Below, in pieces: positions 26,104 to 35,136 of a DNA stretch of 40,542 nt (positions within the stretch are counted from its first letter, which is position 1; every line of letters starts with the position of its first letter). A model generated the notes under the pieces. The model made no database searches, had not been told where the DNA came from, and was given only the letters and a program-made list of their open reading frames with translations. The DNA comes from an uncultured Corynebacterium sp. (GTDB taxonomy: Bacteria; Actinomycetota; Actinomycetes; Mycobacteriales; Mycobacteriaceae). Made by a program: the position numbers and the translations under genes. The DNA lies in contig NZ_CABTZR010000016.1 in the NCBI RefSeq assembly GCF_902489365.1, forward strand, positions 1-40,542. Reading direction: 5' to 3'.

Positions 26104-26682
26104 ATGAATTCTTTCTCCCTTCCCTCGGCCGTCACTGACATTCTCGCGGGACGTCAACCGGCGAAGGAGGATGTCGTGCTCCTCCTGCAGCGCGTGCTCA
26201 CCGTGCTCGTTCTCGGCGGCACGCTCGTGGCTGCCGTACTGAGCTTGACCAACCCGTCGGACGACGGCAGCTCGACGGATACGGAACCCCCGACGTCGGA
26301 GGCGTGCGACTACGAGCTTCCCGACGTTCCCGTCCAACGCCAGCTCGAAACCATCCAAGAGGAGCTGATAGGTGCGCTCAACACTTGGCGCAAGGAAGAC
26401 GGCCAAGCCCCACTGGTGCCCTGGATCGACCGCCAAACCGCAGCCCGCGAAAAGGCAGAGTGCAACGCCGTCACCAAGACGCAAGACCCAGCCGAAGAAA
26501 ATGTGCAGATGGTTCAGCACCACCTGCCCGTGGACAAGGCCAGCGCATATGAATTCGTCGAGGCCTTCCGGGCCTCCCCCGACCACGTGGCCGCCCTGCG
26601 AGATCGCCGGATGAGCACCGCGGCCGTCGGCGTGGCTTATAACGACGGCGAGGTGTACGTCGTCATTCAGCTTGAGGAATAG
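26104..26682 (+). CDS. Membrane-anchored CAP/SCP-like domain protein
   Basis: 192 residues. A cytoplasmic N-terminal stretch, one membrane segment (VLTVLVLGGTLVAAVLSLT, about residues 33-51), a Ser/Asp/Thr linker, then a domain reading as a shortened CAP/SCP fold: ALNTWRKEDGQAPLV, AAREKAECNAVT, EENVQMV, a FRASPDHVAALRD segment and the closing VGVAYNDGEVYVVIQL. Two cysteines (EACDY and AECNAV) could form a disulfide outside the cell. ATG 26104 with AGGTGG is chosen over GTG 26095. It has no evident link to its neighbours. Confidence 0.82.
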   Translation: MNSFSLPSAVTDILAGRQPAKEDVVLLLQRVLTVLVLGGTLVAAVLSLTNPSDDGSSTDTEPPTSEACDYELPDVPVQRQLETIQEELIGALNTWRKEDGQAPLVPWIDRQTAAREKAECNAVTKTQDPAEENVQMVQHHLPVDKASAYEFVEAFRASPDHVAALRDRRMSTAAVGVAYNDGEVYVVIQLEE

Positions 26683-26710
26683 AACAGCTGATTTTTTAGG
26701 ACGCCCTGAG

Positions 26711-26716
26711 TAGCAT
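26711..26716 (+). promoter_or_regulatory. -10 hexamer of pncB (leaderless)
   Basis: TAGCAT ends 7 bases before GTG 26724, and there is no Shine-Dalgarno in between. Transcription would begin at the start codon. Confidence 0.6.
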
Positions 26717-26723
26717 CTTCGAT

Positions 26724-28076
26724 GTGACTACTACCTCAGATAACGTCCTGGATGCCGGAAACGTCCCTGCGGATCGCTCCACGGCCCTTCTTACCGATAA
26801 GTACGAGCTGACCATGCTGCAAGCGGCGCTGCGCGATGGCTCCGCGCACCGCCAGGTAGCCTGCGAAGTTTTTGCCCGCCGGCTTCCCAACGAACGGCGC
26901 TACGGCGTTGTTGCCGGTACCGAGCGCGTCCTTCGCGCCGTCCGGGACTTCCGTTTCACTGCTCAGCAGTTGGCGGAGATGGACTTTCTTGATGCTCAAA
27001 CCAAGGATTACCTGGCCAATTACCGCTTCTCCGGGCAGATCGATGGCTACCGGGAAGGCGAGCTGTACTTCCCCAACTCGCCACTGTTGACCGTGCGCGG
27101 CACCTTCGGCGAGTGTCTCATTCTGGAAACCGTGATCCTTTCCATCATGAATTCCGATTCCGCGGTGGCTTCTGCGGCTTCCCGCATGGTGGTTGCCGCG
27201 GACGGCCGCCCCATCATTGAGATGGGCTCGCGCCGCACGCACGAATACGCTGCAGTGACTGCTGCCCGCGCCGCCTATCTGGCAGGCTTTCAGGCCACCT
27301 CCAACTTGGAGGCCGGCTACCGCTATGACATCCCGGTCTCCGGTACTGCGGCGCATGCGTGGACGCTGGCGCACGTCAATGAGGACGGCACCCCCAACGA
27401 GGAGGCTGCTTTCCGCGGGCAGATCGAGACCCTCGGTGTGGGGACCACCTTGTTGGTGGATACTTATGACATCACCAAGGGCGTGGAAACCGCCGTCAAG
27501 GTGGCCGGACCCGAGCTGGGCGGTGTGCGCATCGATTCTGGCGACCTAGCCGCAGTTACCCGCCGCGTGCGCAAGCAGCTCGATGATTTGGGCAACCACA
27601 ACACCAAAATCGTGGTCTCCTCCGACCTGGATGAGTTCGCCATCGCCGGTCTGCGCGGCGATCCCGTCGATGTCTATGGCGTAGGCACCTCGGTGGTCAC
27701 CGGCTCGGGCGCCCCGACGGCGGGCATGGTCTACAAGGTCGTCGAGGTCGAAGGACATCCAGTGGCTAAGCGTTCCTCCTCGAAGAAGTCGCAGGGCGGG
27801 GCAAAGCGCGCCCTGCGCACCTACCGCTCCTCCGGGGTAGCCGTCGAGGAGCTCGTGCTCCCCTTCTCCGCTGAGAACCCGGAAACCGGCACGCTGCGCA
27901 CCCGCGAGATGACGGTGCCGCTGATGCGTGACGGCGAAATCCTCGACGCCCTGCCTACCCTCGAGGAATCCCGCGAGTACCTGGCACAGGCCATCACGAC
28001 GCTGCCGTGGGAGGGCCTCGCACTCACCCGCGATGAACCCGCGGTTCCCACCCGCTTTATCGGCTTCGACGCTTAG
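26724..28076 (+). CDS. pncB: Nicotinate phosphoribosyltransferase
   Basis: First step of NAD salvage: nicotinate plus PRPP (with ATP) to nicotinate mononucleotide. 450 residues, the length of the actinobacterial enzyme. Landmarks: LLTDKYELTMLQAAL near the N-terminus, EVFARRLPNERRYGVVAG, a GSRRTHEY motif (substrate and phosphate contacts, with the catalytic His region), LVDTYDITKGVE, VRIDSGDLAAV and YGVGTSVVTG. Start GTG 26724 follows a -10 with 7-base spacing. Divergent from clpS and next to dinG as in M. tuberculosis (Rv1330c, Rv1329c). With nadE at the far end, two NAD-synthesis genes share the window. Confidence 0.96.
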   Translation: MTTTSDNVLDAGNVPADRSTALLTDKYELTMLQAALRDGSAHRQVACEVFARRLPNERRYGVVAGTERVLRAVRDFRFTAQQLAEMDFLDAQTKDYLANYRFSGQIDGYREGELYFPNSPLLTVRGTFGECLILETVILSIMNSDSAVASAASRMVVAADGRPIIEMGSRRTHEYAAVTAARAAYLAGFQATSNLEAGYRYDIPVSGTAAHAWTLAHVNEDGTPNEEAAFRGQIETLGVGTTLLVDTYDITKGVETAVKVAGPELGGVRIDSGDLAAVTRRVRKQLDDLGNHNTKIVVSSDLDEFAIAGLRGDPVDVYGVGTSVVTGSGAPTAGMVYKVVEVEGHPVAKRSSSKKSQGGAKRALRTYRSSGVAVEELVLPFSAENPETGTLRTREMTVPLMRDGEILDALPTLEESREYLAQAITTLPWEGLALTRDEPAVPTRFIGFDA

Positions 28077-28099
28077 GAAGTACGCGGGGGAAGACCGAC

Positions 28100-28105
28100 T
28101 ACACT
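28100..28105 (+). promoter_or_regulatory. -10 hexamer of dinG (leaderless)
   Basis: TACACT ends exactly 7 bases before ATG 28113, within the 36-base gap after pncB. No Shine-Dalgarno precedes the ATG. Confidence 0.6.
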
Positions 28106-28112
28106 GGCACCA

Positions 28113-30074
28113 ATGCAGGACACAACGGTTGACCTCCTCGACGCCGCAGTCTCCGCCCTCGGCGGCTCGCGGCGCCCCGGCCAGGTGCGCATGGCGACGG
28201 CCGTGACCACTGCGTTAGAGAAAGAGCGCCACCTCGCCGTGCAGGCAGGAACAGGCACAGGTAAGTCCTTGGCCTATCTCGTGCCCGCCTTCCGCCACGC
28301 GCAAGAGACCGGCCACACCGTCATCGTCTCCACGGCCACGCTGGCGCTCCAACGCCAGCTGGTGGAGCGGGACCTGCCGCGCTTGGCCGAGGCCCTCGAG
28401 CCGCACCTAGAAAAGAAACCAACCTTCGCCATCATGAAGGGCCGCTCCAACTACGTCTGCCTCAACAAAGTCTCCCGCGCCGCTGAGCTTGAGGACGAGG
28501 ACGCCTTACTCGACGAAGACGCTGTTTCTTACCTCGGCCGCCACGTCCAGCGCGTCTACGAGTGGGCGGAAGACACCGAGACTGGTGACCGCGAAGACTT
28601 GGAACCGGGCGTGCCAGACTTAGCGTGGCGGCAGGTATCCGTCACCTCGAACGAGTGCCTCGGTGCCACCCGCTGCCCGCACGGCGAAGACTGCTTCGCG
28701 GAACTCGCGCGCCGCCGCGCAGCGGACGTCGATATCGTCGTCACCAACCACGCCCTGCTCGCCATCGACGCAGTAGCGGATATCAATATCCTGCCCGAAC
28801 ACGACGTCGTTATCATCGACGAGGCCCACGAGCTGGACGGCCGCATCACCTCGGTCTCCACCGCCGAGATCACCGGGCGCGCGCTCAAGATGGCGGCTAA
28901 CCGCGCCAAGTCCCTCGGTGCCAACGGCAAAGACCAACGCCTCACCGAGCAAGCCAACGAACTGAGCCAACTCCTCGCGGAGTTCGCGCCAGGCCGTTGG
29001 ACCGACTTGCCAGAGGAAGCCAAACAGCAACTCATGAGCGTGGCTGACACATTGGCCGACTGCCGCGAAACCATCGCCCGCGCCCCCGAGGGTGAACAGG
29101 CCCAAGACCCGGAAAAATCTGCGGAGCGCCAGAACCTGGCCAACCACCTCGCCACTCTCGTCGAGGCTATCGCCCGCATCCTCGACGTCTTCGCCACCGG
29201 TGACCCCGCCGCGCATGCCGACGTGGTGTGGCTGGAGCGCGATGAGCGCACGTTGAACGACACCCTTGCCGTGGCCCCTCTGTCCATCGCCGGCATGCTG
29301 CACGAAAAGCTCTTCGGCGAGCAGACCGTGGTGCTCACCTCCGCCACGCTGGCCCTAGGCGGACGCTTCGACGCCATGGCCGCACAGTGGGGCCTGCCGA
29401 AAGGCACGTGGGACAGCCTCGACGTGGGCTATCCCTTTGACCCCGCGCGCAGCGGCATCCTCTATACCGCGGCGCACCTGCCGCAGCCGGGACGCGATGG
29501 GCTGAGCCCCCAGACCCTCCAAGAGATCCGCGAGCTCATCATGGCCGCCGGCGGGCGCACGCTCGGGCTCTTCTCCTCGCGGCGGGCCGCGCAACAGGCA
29601 GCCGAAGAACTCAAGCCCACGCTCCCCTTCGACATTTACCTCCAGGGCGAGGACTCCATCGGTGCGCTCGTGGACAAGTTCACGAAGAACGAAAACTCCT
29701 GTCTCTTCGGCACGCTCACGCTCTGGCAGGGCGTCGACGTGCCGGGGCCCTCCTGTTCCCTGGTCCTCATCGATCGCATCCCCTTCCCCCGCCCGGATAA
29801 CCCACTCATGCAAGCGCGGACCGAGGCCGCAAAGGCGGCAGGACGCAACGGGTTCATGGAGGTTTCTGCGACGCACGCGGCGCTGCTCATGGCCCAAGGC
29901 GCGGGCCGCCTGCTGCGCTCCACTGCGGACCGCGGAGTCGTCGCCGTGCTCGATAGCCGCCTAGAGACCAAGCGTTACGGCTCCTACCTGCGGGCCTCCA
30001 TGCCGCAGATGTGGCCGACGAGCGACCCAGAGGTCGTGCGCGGGGCGCTCAAGCGCCTGGTCGAGGCCCGCTAG
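28113..30074 (+). CDS. dinG: DinG-family ATP-dependent DNA helicase
   Basis: 653-residue superfamily 2 helicase of the XPD/DinG group. Motif I is QAGTGTGKSLAYLVP (Walker A), motif II VVIIDEAHEL (DEAH), and the C-terminal domain has FGTLTLWQGVDVPG, LVLIDRIPFPRPDNP and the arginine motif QGAGRLLRS. Four cysteines that could hold the [4Fe-4S] cluster lie between motifs I and II (YVCLNK, NECLGATRCPHGEDCF). It unwinds 5' overhang substrates and R-loops in related species. Its stop TAG interlocks with that of the convergent PTH2 gene in a CTAG. Confidence 0.95.
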   Translation: MQDTTVDLLDAAVSALGGSRRPGQVRMATAVTTALEKERHLAVQAGTGTGKSLAYLVPAFRHAQETGHTVIVSTATLALQRQLVERDLPRLAEALEPHLEKKPTFAIMKGRSNYVCLNKVSRAAELEDEDALLDEDAVSYLGRHVQRVYEWAEDTETGDREDLEPGVPDLAWRQVSVTSNECLGATRCPHGEDCFAELARRRAADVDIVVTNHALLAIDAVADINILPEHDVVIIDEAHELDGRITSVSTAEITGRALKMAANRAKSLGANGKDQRLTEQANELSQLLAEFAPGRWTDLPEEAKQQLMSVADTLADCRETIARAPEGEQAQDPEKSAERQNLANHLATLVEAIARILDVFATGDPAAHADVVWLERDERTLNDTLAVAPLSIAGMLHEKLFGEQTVVLTSATLALGGRFDAMAAQWGLPKGTWDSLDVGYPFDPARSGILYTAAHLPQPGRDGLSPQTLQEIRELIMAAGGRTLGLFSSRRAAQQAAEELKPTLPFDIYLQGEDSIGALVDKFTKNENSCLFGTLTLWQGVDVPGPSCSLVLIDRIPFPRPDNPLMQARTEAAKAAGRNGFMEVSATHAALLMAQGAGRLLRSTADRGVVAVLDSRLETKRYGSYLRASMPQMWPTSDPEVVRGALKRLVEAR

Positions 30075-30796
30075 GGGCGGCGCAGCGCGCACACCGTGGC
30101 TGAGTCCGGGGCGACCTCGGTGAAGCCGGCGTCGTGCACCACCACCGCTGCCGGACGCGCACAAGCCGCGGCAAATTCCTCATGGGGGATTTCGCGCACG
30201 GACAGCGTAAAGTCCTGTGCTGCCCAGTCCTCCACTTCCTCGACGCTCATCGCCGCGGCCAGCAGCATTGAGCCGTGCCCTACTTGTGCTGCGGCCTTTC
30301 CCGCGCTCATGGCGAGGGAGGCGTCGATGTAGATCACGGGGACGTCGTCAAGCGCGGGCCCTGGCTCATCCTTCGGCAGGTCGGTGTGGCCGATTTGCAT
30401 CTTCGACACGAGTGGATGCACGTCCTGTACTGCCGAGGGAAGGAAGACGCGCGCGCGATCATCCACCGTGACGCCGGGCAGGCACTGCACATCGTGCCAG
30501 GCCTTGTTGCGGGCGCGGCGCGCCACCTTGCGGATGCGGTGCCCGTACCACTGCCCCAACGCCTCGGCGAAGGCCCCATCCTGCCCGGCCCGATCGTCGA
30601 GGCAGAGCTTGACCACACCCCTCGCTGCTGCCTCCAGCACCTCCGTGCGCGCGGGCGGGTCTTGCTTGGGCAGGTTGAGCGCTATCTGCATCGCCTGGAT
30701 GGTCTCGGGCTTGTCGGGATCCTCGGGATCATCGCGCCAGCTGCGCTCGCTGCAGGCAGCCGCGAGGCGACGGTGGGCCTCGCGGAGGTTATTCAC
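30071..30796 (-). CDS. PTH2-type aminoacyl/peptidyl-tRNA hydrolase
   Basis: 241 residues. The C-terminal half has the PTH2 signature: YIDASLAMSAGKAAAQVGHG followed by a stretch of small residues and ending ATVCALRRP. The N-terminal half, about 120 residues rich in Arg and Trp (SERSWRDD, QWYGHRIRKVARRARNKAW), is not part of the archaeal/eukaryotic PTH2 core and appears to be an actinobacterial extension. The predicted function is recycling of stalled peptidyl-tRNA. GTG 30796 overlaps serB by 8 bases and has AGGAAG 6 bases upstream, so the two genes are coupled. Confidence 0.86.
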   Translation of the reverse strand: MNNLREAHRRLAAACSERSWRDDPEDPDKPETIQAMQIALNLPKQDPPARTEVLEAAARGVVKLCLDDRAGQDGAFAEALGQWYGHRIRKVARRARNKAWHDVQCLPGVTVDDRARVFLPSAVQDVHPLVSKMQIGHTDLPKDEPGPALDDVPVIYIDASLAMSAGKAAAQVGHGSMLLAAAMSVEEVEDWAAQDFTLSVREIPHEEFAAACARPAAVVVHDAGFTEVAPDSATVCALRRP

Positions 30797-31973
30797 TGGC
30801 AACTTCCTCCATGGGGATGCCCAGGATCTGCAGGATTTCGTCCATGTATGGGTGGTTAACAGAGGTATCCGCCACCTCGCGCAGGGCGGGCTTGGCGTTG
30901 AAGGCAATGCCCAGGCCGGCAGCGGAAATCATGTCGATATCGTTAGCACCATCGCCCACAGCAACGGTCTGCCGCATGCTCAGGCCCGAATCTGCAGCGA
31001 ACTCACGCAAGAACATCTCCTTGGCCTTGCGGTCCACCACGTCCCCGATGACCCGGCCGGTGAGCTTACCGTCCTTGATTTCCAGGGTGTTGGCGCGCAC
31101 GTAGTCGAGGTCGAGCTCTTTAGCTAGATCCTCGAGGACCTGAATGAAGCCGCCGGAGACCACGGCAACGCGGTAGCCCATGCGCTTAAGCGTGCGGATG
31201 GTGGTGCGCACTCCCGGGGTCAGGCGAATATCGTTGGCGGTTTCCTTAATGACCGATTCCGGCAACCCGGCCAGGGTGGCGACGCGCTCGCGGAGAGACT
31301 CTTCGAAGTCCAGCTCACCGCGCATAGCGCGCTCCGTCACTGCGGCGACTTCCGCCTCCTTACCCGCGTGGGCGGCCAGCATCTCGATGACCTCGCCGGT
31401 AATGAGGGTAGAGTCGCAGTCAAAGCAAATGAGGCGCTTCGAGCGGCGCTGCAGGCCGGAGCGCTCGATGGCGATATCGACACCTTGCTCGGTGGCTAGC
31501 CGGGCCAGCATGGCGCGAACAGGGTCAGAGGAGCCATCGATCGTGATGTACAGCTCGAGGCCGTTGAGCGGATACGTAGACAGGCCACGGATGCGGTCGA
31601 TGTTGACATCGAGGTTGGCCAGCTCTTTGGCGATGGCCGACATGTGGCTCGCGTTGACCTGACGACCCAGCACCACGACGACGTGCGTGGACCGCGGCCG
31701 TGAGGTGGCTTCCTCCTCCCGAGGCTCCACGGTGATGGACTGCGCATAGATGCTCAACGTGTTGCGCAGCCCCTGCTCCATGGCCTCCAGACGCGAGGCG
31801 CTGACACGGATGTACGCGGAGAGGGAGATGCGACCGGAGAAAATGGCCTGTTCGGCATCAACCAGCTCTACGTTATGGGAGCTAAGAACGCGGAAGAAGG
31901 CGGCAGACACGCCTGGTTTGTCGGGACCTGAGGCGGTGACAACGGCGAAAACTTGTTCACTTTGATTATCCAC
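30789..31973 (-). CDS. serB: Phosphoserine phosphatase with ACT domain(s)
   Basis: Last step of serine synthesis, phosphoserine to serine. N-terminal ACT-type regulatory region (about residues 1-170: VFAVVTASGPDKPGVSAAFF, THVVVVLGRQVNASHMSAIA) and a C-terminal HAD phosphatase with FDCDSTLITGEV (catalytic Asp pair), VAVVSGGF and VAVGDGANDIDMI. The likely start is GTG 31973: an extended -10 (TGCGATAAT, minus) ends exactly 7 bases before it, so the mRNA would be leaderless, and ATG 31982, which overlaps that -10, would not be in the message. If another promoter is used, ATG 31982 adds three residues. 394 residues. Confidence 0.93.
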   Translation of the reverse strand: MDNQSEQVFAVVTASGPDKPGVSAAFFRVLSSHNVELVDAEQAIFSGRISLSAYIRVSASRLEAMEQGLRNTLSIYAQSITVEPREEEATSRPRSTHVVVVLGRQVNASHMSAIAKELANLDVNIDRIRGLSTYPLNGLELYITIDGSSDPVRAMLARLATEQGVDIAIERSGLQRRSKRLICFDCDSTLITGEVIEMLAAHAGKEAEVAAVTERAMRGELDFEESLRERVATLAGLPESVIKETANDIRLTPGVRTTIRTLKRMGYRVAVVSGGFIQVLEDLAKELDLDYVRANTLEIKDGKLTGRVIGDVVDRKAKEMFLREFAADSGLSMRQTVAVGDGANDIDMISAAGLGIAFNAKPALREVADTSVNHPYMDEILQILGIPMEEVASE

Positions 31974-32019
31974 GGGGCTCATTATCGCACACCGCGATCC
32001 TGGAATCTCCACCAACGGC

Positions 32020-32060
32020 AAACGCCGCCTCCCCATCGCGGTGATGGGGAGGCGGCGTTT
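32020..32060 (-). terminator. Intrinsic terminator downstream of ctaD
   Basis: An 18-bp perfect stem with a 5-base loop (arms 32020-32037 and 32043-32060), one of the strongest hairpins in the window, with a short T-tract on both sides. It lies 25 bases past the ctaD stop and before the serB promoter. Confidence 0.93.
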
Positions 32061-32085
32061 TCAGGAGTACTCAGCTAGTGAGTGC

Positions 32086-33777
32086 TTAGTGCCCGACGTG
32101 TGCTTCCTCGCGCATGCGCTTGACCATGTGCGGGTAGTGCAGCTCGAAGGCCGGACGCTCGGAACGGATGCGCGGCAGGGATACGAAGTTGTGGCGCGGC
32201 GGCGGGCAGGAGGTAGCCCACTCAAGGGAGTTGCCGTAGCCCCACGGATCGTCCACAGTGACGATCTCGCCGTAGCGCCAGGACTTGAAGACGTTCCACA
32301 CCAGCGGAATAACCGAGGCGCCGAGAACGAAGGAGAAGATGGTGGAAATCTGGTTGAAGACCGTGAAGCCATCAGACTCCAGGTAGTCGGCGTAACGACG
32401 CGGCATACCCATGTTGCCCACCCAGTGCTGAACCAGGAAGGTGCCGTGGAAGCCGATGAAGGTCAGCCAGAAGTGGATCTTGCCCAGACGCTCATCCAAC
32501 ATGCGGCCGGTCATCTTCGGGAACCAGAAGTACAGACCACCGAAGGCGGAGAACACCACGGTACCGAACAGGGTGTAGTGGAAGTGAGCAATAAGGAAGT
32601 AGGACTCTGCAAGGTGGAAGTCCAGCGCCGGGGAAGCCAGCATAATACCGGTCATACCGCCGAAGAGGAAGGTGGTCAGGAAGCCCATGGCGAAGATCAT
32701 CGGGGTATCCCAGGTGATGTGGCCCTTCCACATGGTGCCGACCCAGTTGAAGAACTTCACACCGGTCGGAACCGCAATCAGGAAGGTCATGAAGGAGAAG
32801 AACGGCAGCAGGATGGCGCCAGTCACGAACATGTGGTGTGCCCACACAGCCATGGACAGTGCACCAATGGCCAGCAGAGCGAAGACGAGGCCGATGTAGC
32901 CGAAGACCGGCTTACGGGAGAAGACCGGGACAATCTCAGAGATAATGCCGAAGAACGGCAGTGCGAGGACGTAGACCTCCGGGTGGCCGAAGAACCAGAA
33001 GAGGTGCTGCCACAGGATGGCGCCGCCGTTGGCAGAGTCATAGATGTGGCCGCCCAGCTTGCGGTCATACAGAACACCCAGAGCCGCAGCAGTCAGCAGC
33101 GGGAAGATCATCAGCACGATGATGGAAGCGGTAAAGATAGCCCAGGTGAAAACCGGCAGACGGAACATGGTCATGCCCGGTGCACGCAGGGTAAGAATCG
33201 TGGTGATCATGTTGATGGCGGAAGCAATGGTACCGACACCGGTAGCACCCACACCAACGATCCACATGTCCGCGCCGATGCCCGGGGTGTGGACGGAATC
33301 AGCCAGCGGCATGTACATGGTCCAGCCGAAGTCAGCAGCGCCGCCCGGAGTCAAGAAGCCCGCGAGCATCACGATGCCGCCGGTCAGGGTAATCCAGAAG
33401 CCAAAGGCGTTCAGACGCGGGAAGGCCACGTCCGGTGCGCCAATCTGCAGGGGCATAACGTAGTTACCAAATGCCCACACCACTGGTGTCGCAAACAGCA
33501 GCAGCATCACGGTGCCGTGCATGGTGAACAGCTGGTTGAACTGCTCGTTGGACAGGAACTGCAGTCCTGGGGTGAAAAGCTCAGCGCGAAGCAGCAGAGC
33601 CATGAATCCACCGAGGAAGAAGAAGCTGAAGGACATGATCATGTACATGATGCCCAGCTGCTTGTGGTCGGTGGTGGTTAGCATCATCCAAGCCTTGGAA
33701 CCGGTCTTTGCGTTACCAGTCGGCTCTGGACGTGTAGGCGCGACGTAATCGTCGAGCCGTGGCGCCACAGCGGTCAT
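32086..33777 (-). CDS. ctaD: Cytochrome c oxidase (aa3 type) subunit I
   Basis: Catalytic subunit of the terminal oxidase, holding heme a, heme a3 and CuB; 563 residues with 12 predicted membrane segments. Ligand regions are intact: MHGTVMLLLFATP (heme a His), HPEVYVLALP (CuB His with the cross-linked Tyr), WAHHMFVTG (CuB His pair) and HFHYTLFGTVVF (heme a3 and heme a His). The C-terminus carries a cytosolic tail. In Corynebacterium this oxidase works in a supercomplex with cytochrome bcc, with ctaD encoded apart from ctaCFE-qcr, as seen here. Followed by a strong terminator. Confidence 0.97.
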   Translation of the reverse strand: MTAVAPRLDDYVAPTRPEPTGNAKTGSKAWMMLTTTDHKQLGIMYMIMSFSFFFLGGFMALLLRAELFTPGLQFLSNEQFNQLFTMHGTVMLLLFATPVVWAFGNYVMPLQIGAPDVAFPRLNAFGFWITLTGGIVMLAGFLTPGGAADFGWTMYMPLADSVHTPGIGADMWIVGVGATGVGTIASAINMITTILTLRAPGMTMFRLPVFTWAIFTASIIVLMIFPLLTAAALGVLYDRKLGGHIYDSANGGAILWQHLFWFFGHPEVYVLALPFFGIISEIVPVFSRKPVFGYIGLVFALLAIGALSMAVWAHHMFVTGAILLPFFSFMTFLIAVPTGVKFFNWVGTMWKGHITWDTPMIFAMGFLTTFLFGGMTGIMLASPALDFHLAESYFLIAHFHYTLFGTVVFSAFGGLYFWFPKMTGRMLDERLGKIHFWLTFIGFHGTFLVQHWVGNMGMPRRYADYLESDGFTVFNQISTIFSFVLGASVIPLVWNVFKSWRYGEIVTVDDPWGYGNSLEWATSCPPPRHNFVSLPRIRSERPAFELHYPHMVKRMREEAHVGH

Positions 33778-34128
33778 AAAATCCTCCTGAAGAACAAGTG
33801 CTTAACCACATCGGCATCACGCGTTTTCTCGCGCCACACGCTCAGTAGTCAAACACCTAGGTTTACTCGCATTATATTAGGCCACCTCAGGGCCGAATTT
33901 CCAGCGCTCTGTTATTTTCCGCCAACCTTGCTAACCCCGTTTGGAGCAGATAACGCCATGTACGTGGCCAACTGCCCACACCACGCCTTAGCATACGGTG
34001 ATCTAGAACACAGTAGCGCGGGGGTGTCGTCCCCCAAAACCCGAAAACGCACCCCCTGAAAGAATCAACCTTTCGGATGATCCCTGCCAGAAGGCGCGGT
34101 ACGGCGACAGGTAAATGCGAGGAACTAG
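33778..34128. promoter_or_regulatory. 351-bp intergenic region with the ctaD promoter
   Basis: A perfect TATAAT -10 for ctaD lies on the minus strand at 33871-33876, giving a leader of about 85 bases; the -35 is weak. Just downstream in the leader is a palindromic ACCTAGGT (33855-33862). Nearer nrdF are a GGGGG/CCCCC hairpin (34020-34035) and a CTGAAAG/CTTTCGG hairpin near 34058-34076, either of which could end the nrdF transcript, though no long T-run follows. No coding frame is supported here. Confidence 0.6.
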
Positions 34129-35118
34129 CTAGAAGTCCCAGTCATCATCGGTCGTTTCCTCCGCCTTACCAATCACATAGGAGGAGCCGGAGCCGGAGAA
34201 GAAGTCGTGGTTCTCGTCCGCGTTCGGGGACAGCGAGGACAGGATGGCCGGAGACACGCGGGTCTCATCAGCCGGGAACAGCCCCTCGAAGCCGAGGTTA
34301 TTCAGTGCCTTGTTGGCGTTGTAGCGCAGGAAGCGCTTCACATCCTCGGTCCAGCCCAGCTCGTCATACAGATCCTCGGTGTAGTCGATCTCGTTCTCAT
34401 AGAGGTCGTAGAGCAGGTCGAAGGCGTAGCCCTTCATCTCTTCCTGCTCCGGCCCCGACAGCTTCTTGTACCCCTGCTGGAACTTGTAGCCGATGTAATA
34501 GCCGTGGACGGCCTCATCGCGGATAATCAGGCGAATGATGTCAGCGGTATTCGTCAGCTTCGCGCGCGAAGAGAAGTGCATCGGCAGGAAGAAACCAGAG
34601 TAAAAGAGGAAGGACTCCAACAGCGTGGAGGCGACCTTCTTCTTCAGCGGATTGTCACCCTGGTAGTAGGACATAACAATCTTGGCCTTGCGCTGCAGGT
34701 TCTCATTTTCCTCAGACCAGCGGAAAGCATCGTTGATCATCGGGGTCGACGCCAGCGTCATGAAGATATTGGAGTAGGACTTCGCGTGCACCGACTCCAT
34801 GAAGGCGATGTTGGTGTAGACGGCCTCTTCGTGGGGGGTGACGGCGTCGGGAAGCAGCGATACAGCACCCACGGTGCCCTGGATAGTGTCAAGCAACGTC
34901 AGGCCAGCGAAGACGCGCATGGTGGTCTCCTGTTCCTTCTCCGTGAGCGTCTTCCAGCTCTGGATGTCGTTGGACACCGGGACCTTCTCTGGGAGCCAGA
35001 AGTTGCCGGTTAGACGATCCCACACCTCAAGATCCTTCTCATCTGGAATGGTGTTCCAGTTGATTGCCTTCACCGGAGCCTCGTGGCTGGCGATGTAATC
35101 GTCGTACTCGTGAGACAC
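34129..35118 (-). CDS. nrdF: Class Ib ribonucleotide reductase, small subunit
   Basis: Radical-generating beta subunit with a dinuclear Mn (or Fe) cofactor; 329 residues. Metal ligands and the radical tyrosine are recognisable: Asp77 in LLDTIQG, Glu108 and His111 in FMESVHAKSY with Tyr115, and DEAVHGYY later. Tyr115 has the same number as the radical tyrosine of C. ammoniagenes NrdF. The C-terminal tail (GKAEETTDDDWDF) fits the peptide that docks on NrdE. GTG 35118 is chosen because AGGTG lies 6 bases upstream and MSHEYDDYIA matches known corynebacterial N-termini. Encoded apart from nrdHIE, as in C. glutamicum. Confidence 0.96.
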   Translation of the reverse strand: MSHEYDDYIASHEAPVKAINWNTIPDEKDLEVWDRLTGNFWLPEKVPVSNDIQSWKTLTEKEQETTMRVFAGLTLLDTIQGTVGAVSLLPDAVTPHEEAVYTNIAFMESVHAKSYSNIFMTLASTPMINDAFRWSEENENLQRKAKIVMSYYQGDNPLKKKVASTLLESFLFYSGFFLPMHFSSRAKLTNTADIIRLIIRDEAVHGYYIGYKFQQGYKKLSGPEQEEMKGYAFDLLYDLYENEIDYTEDLYDELGWTEDVKRFLRYNANKALNNLGFEGLFPADETRVSPAILSSLSPNADENHDFFSGSGSSYVIGKAEETTDDDWDF

Positions 35119-35136
35119 GCACGTCACCTCGTCTTA

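Noticed and set aside
32041..33681. 546-codon open frame antisense to ctaD
   Set aside because: Highly charged His/Gln/Glu-rich nonsense-like translation; ctaD on the other strand is unambiguous.
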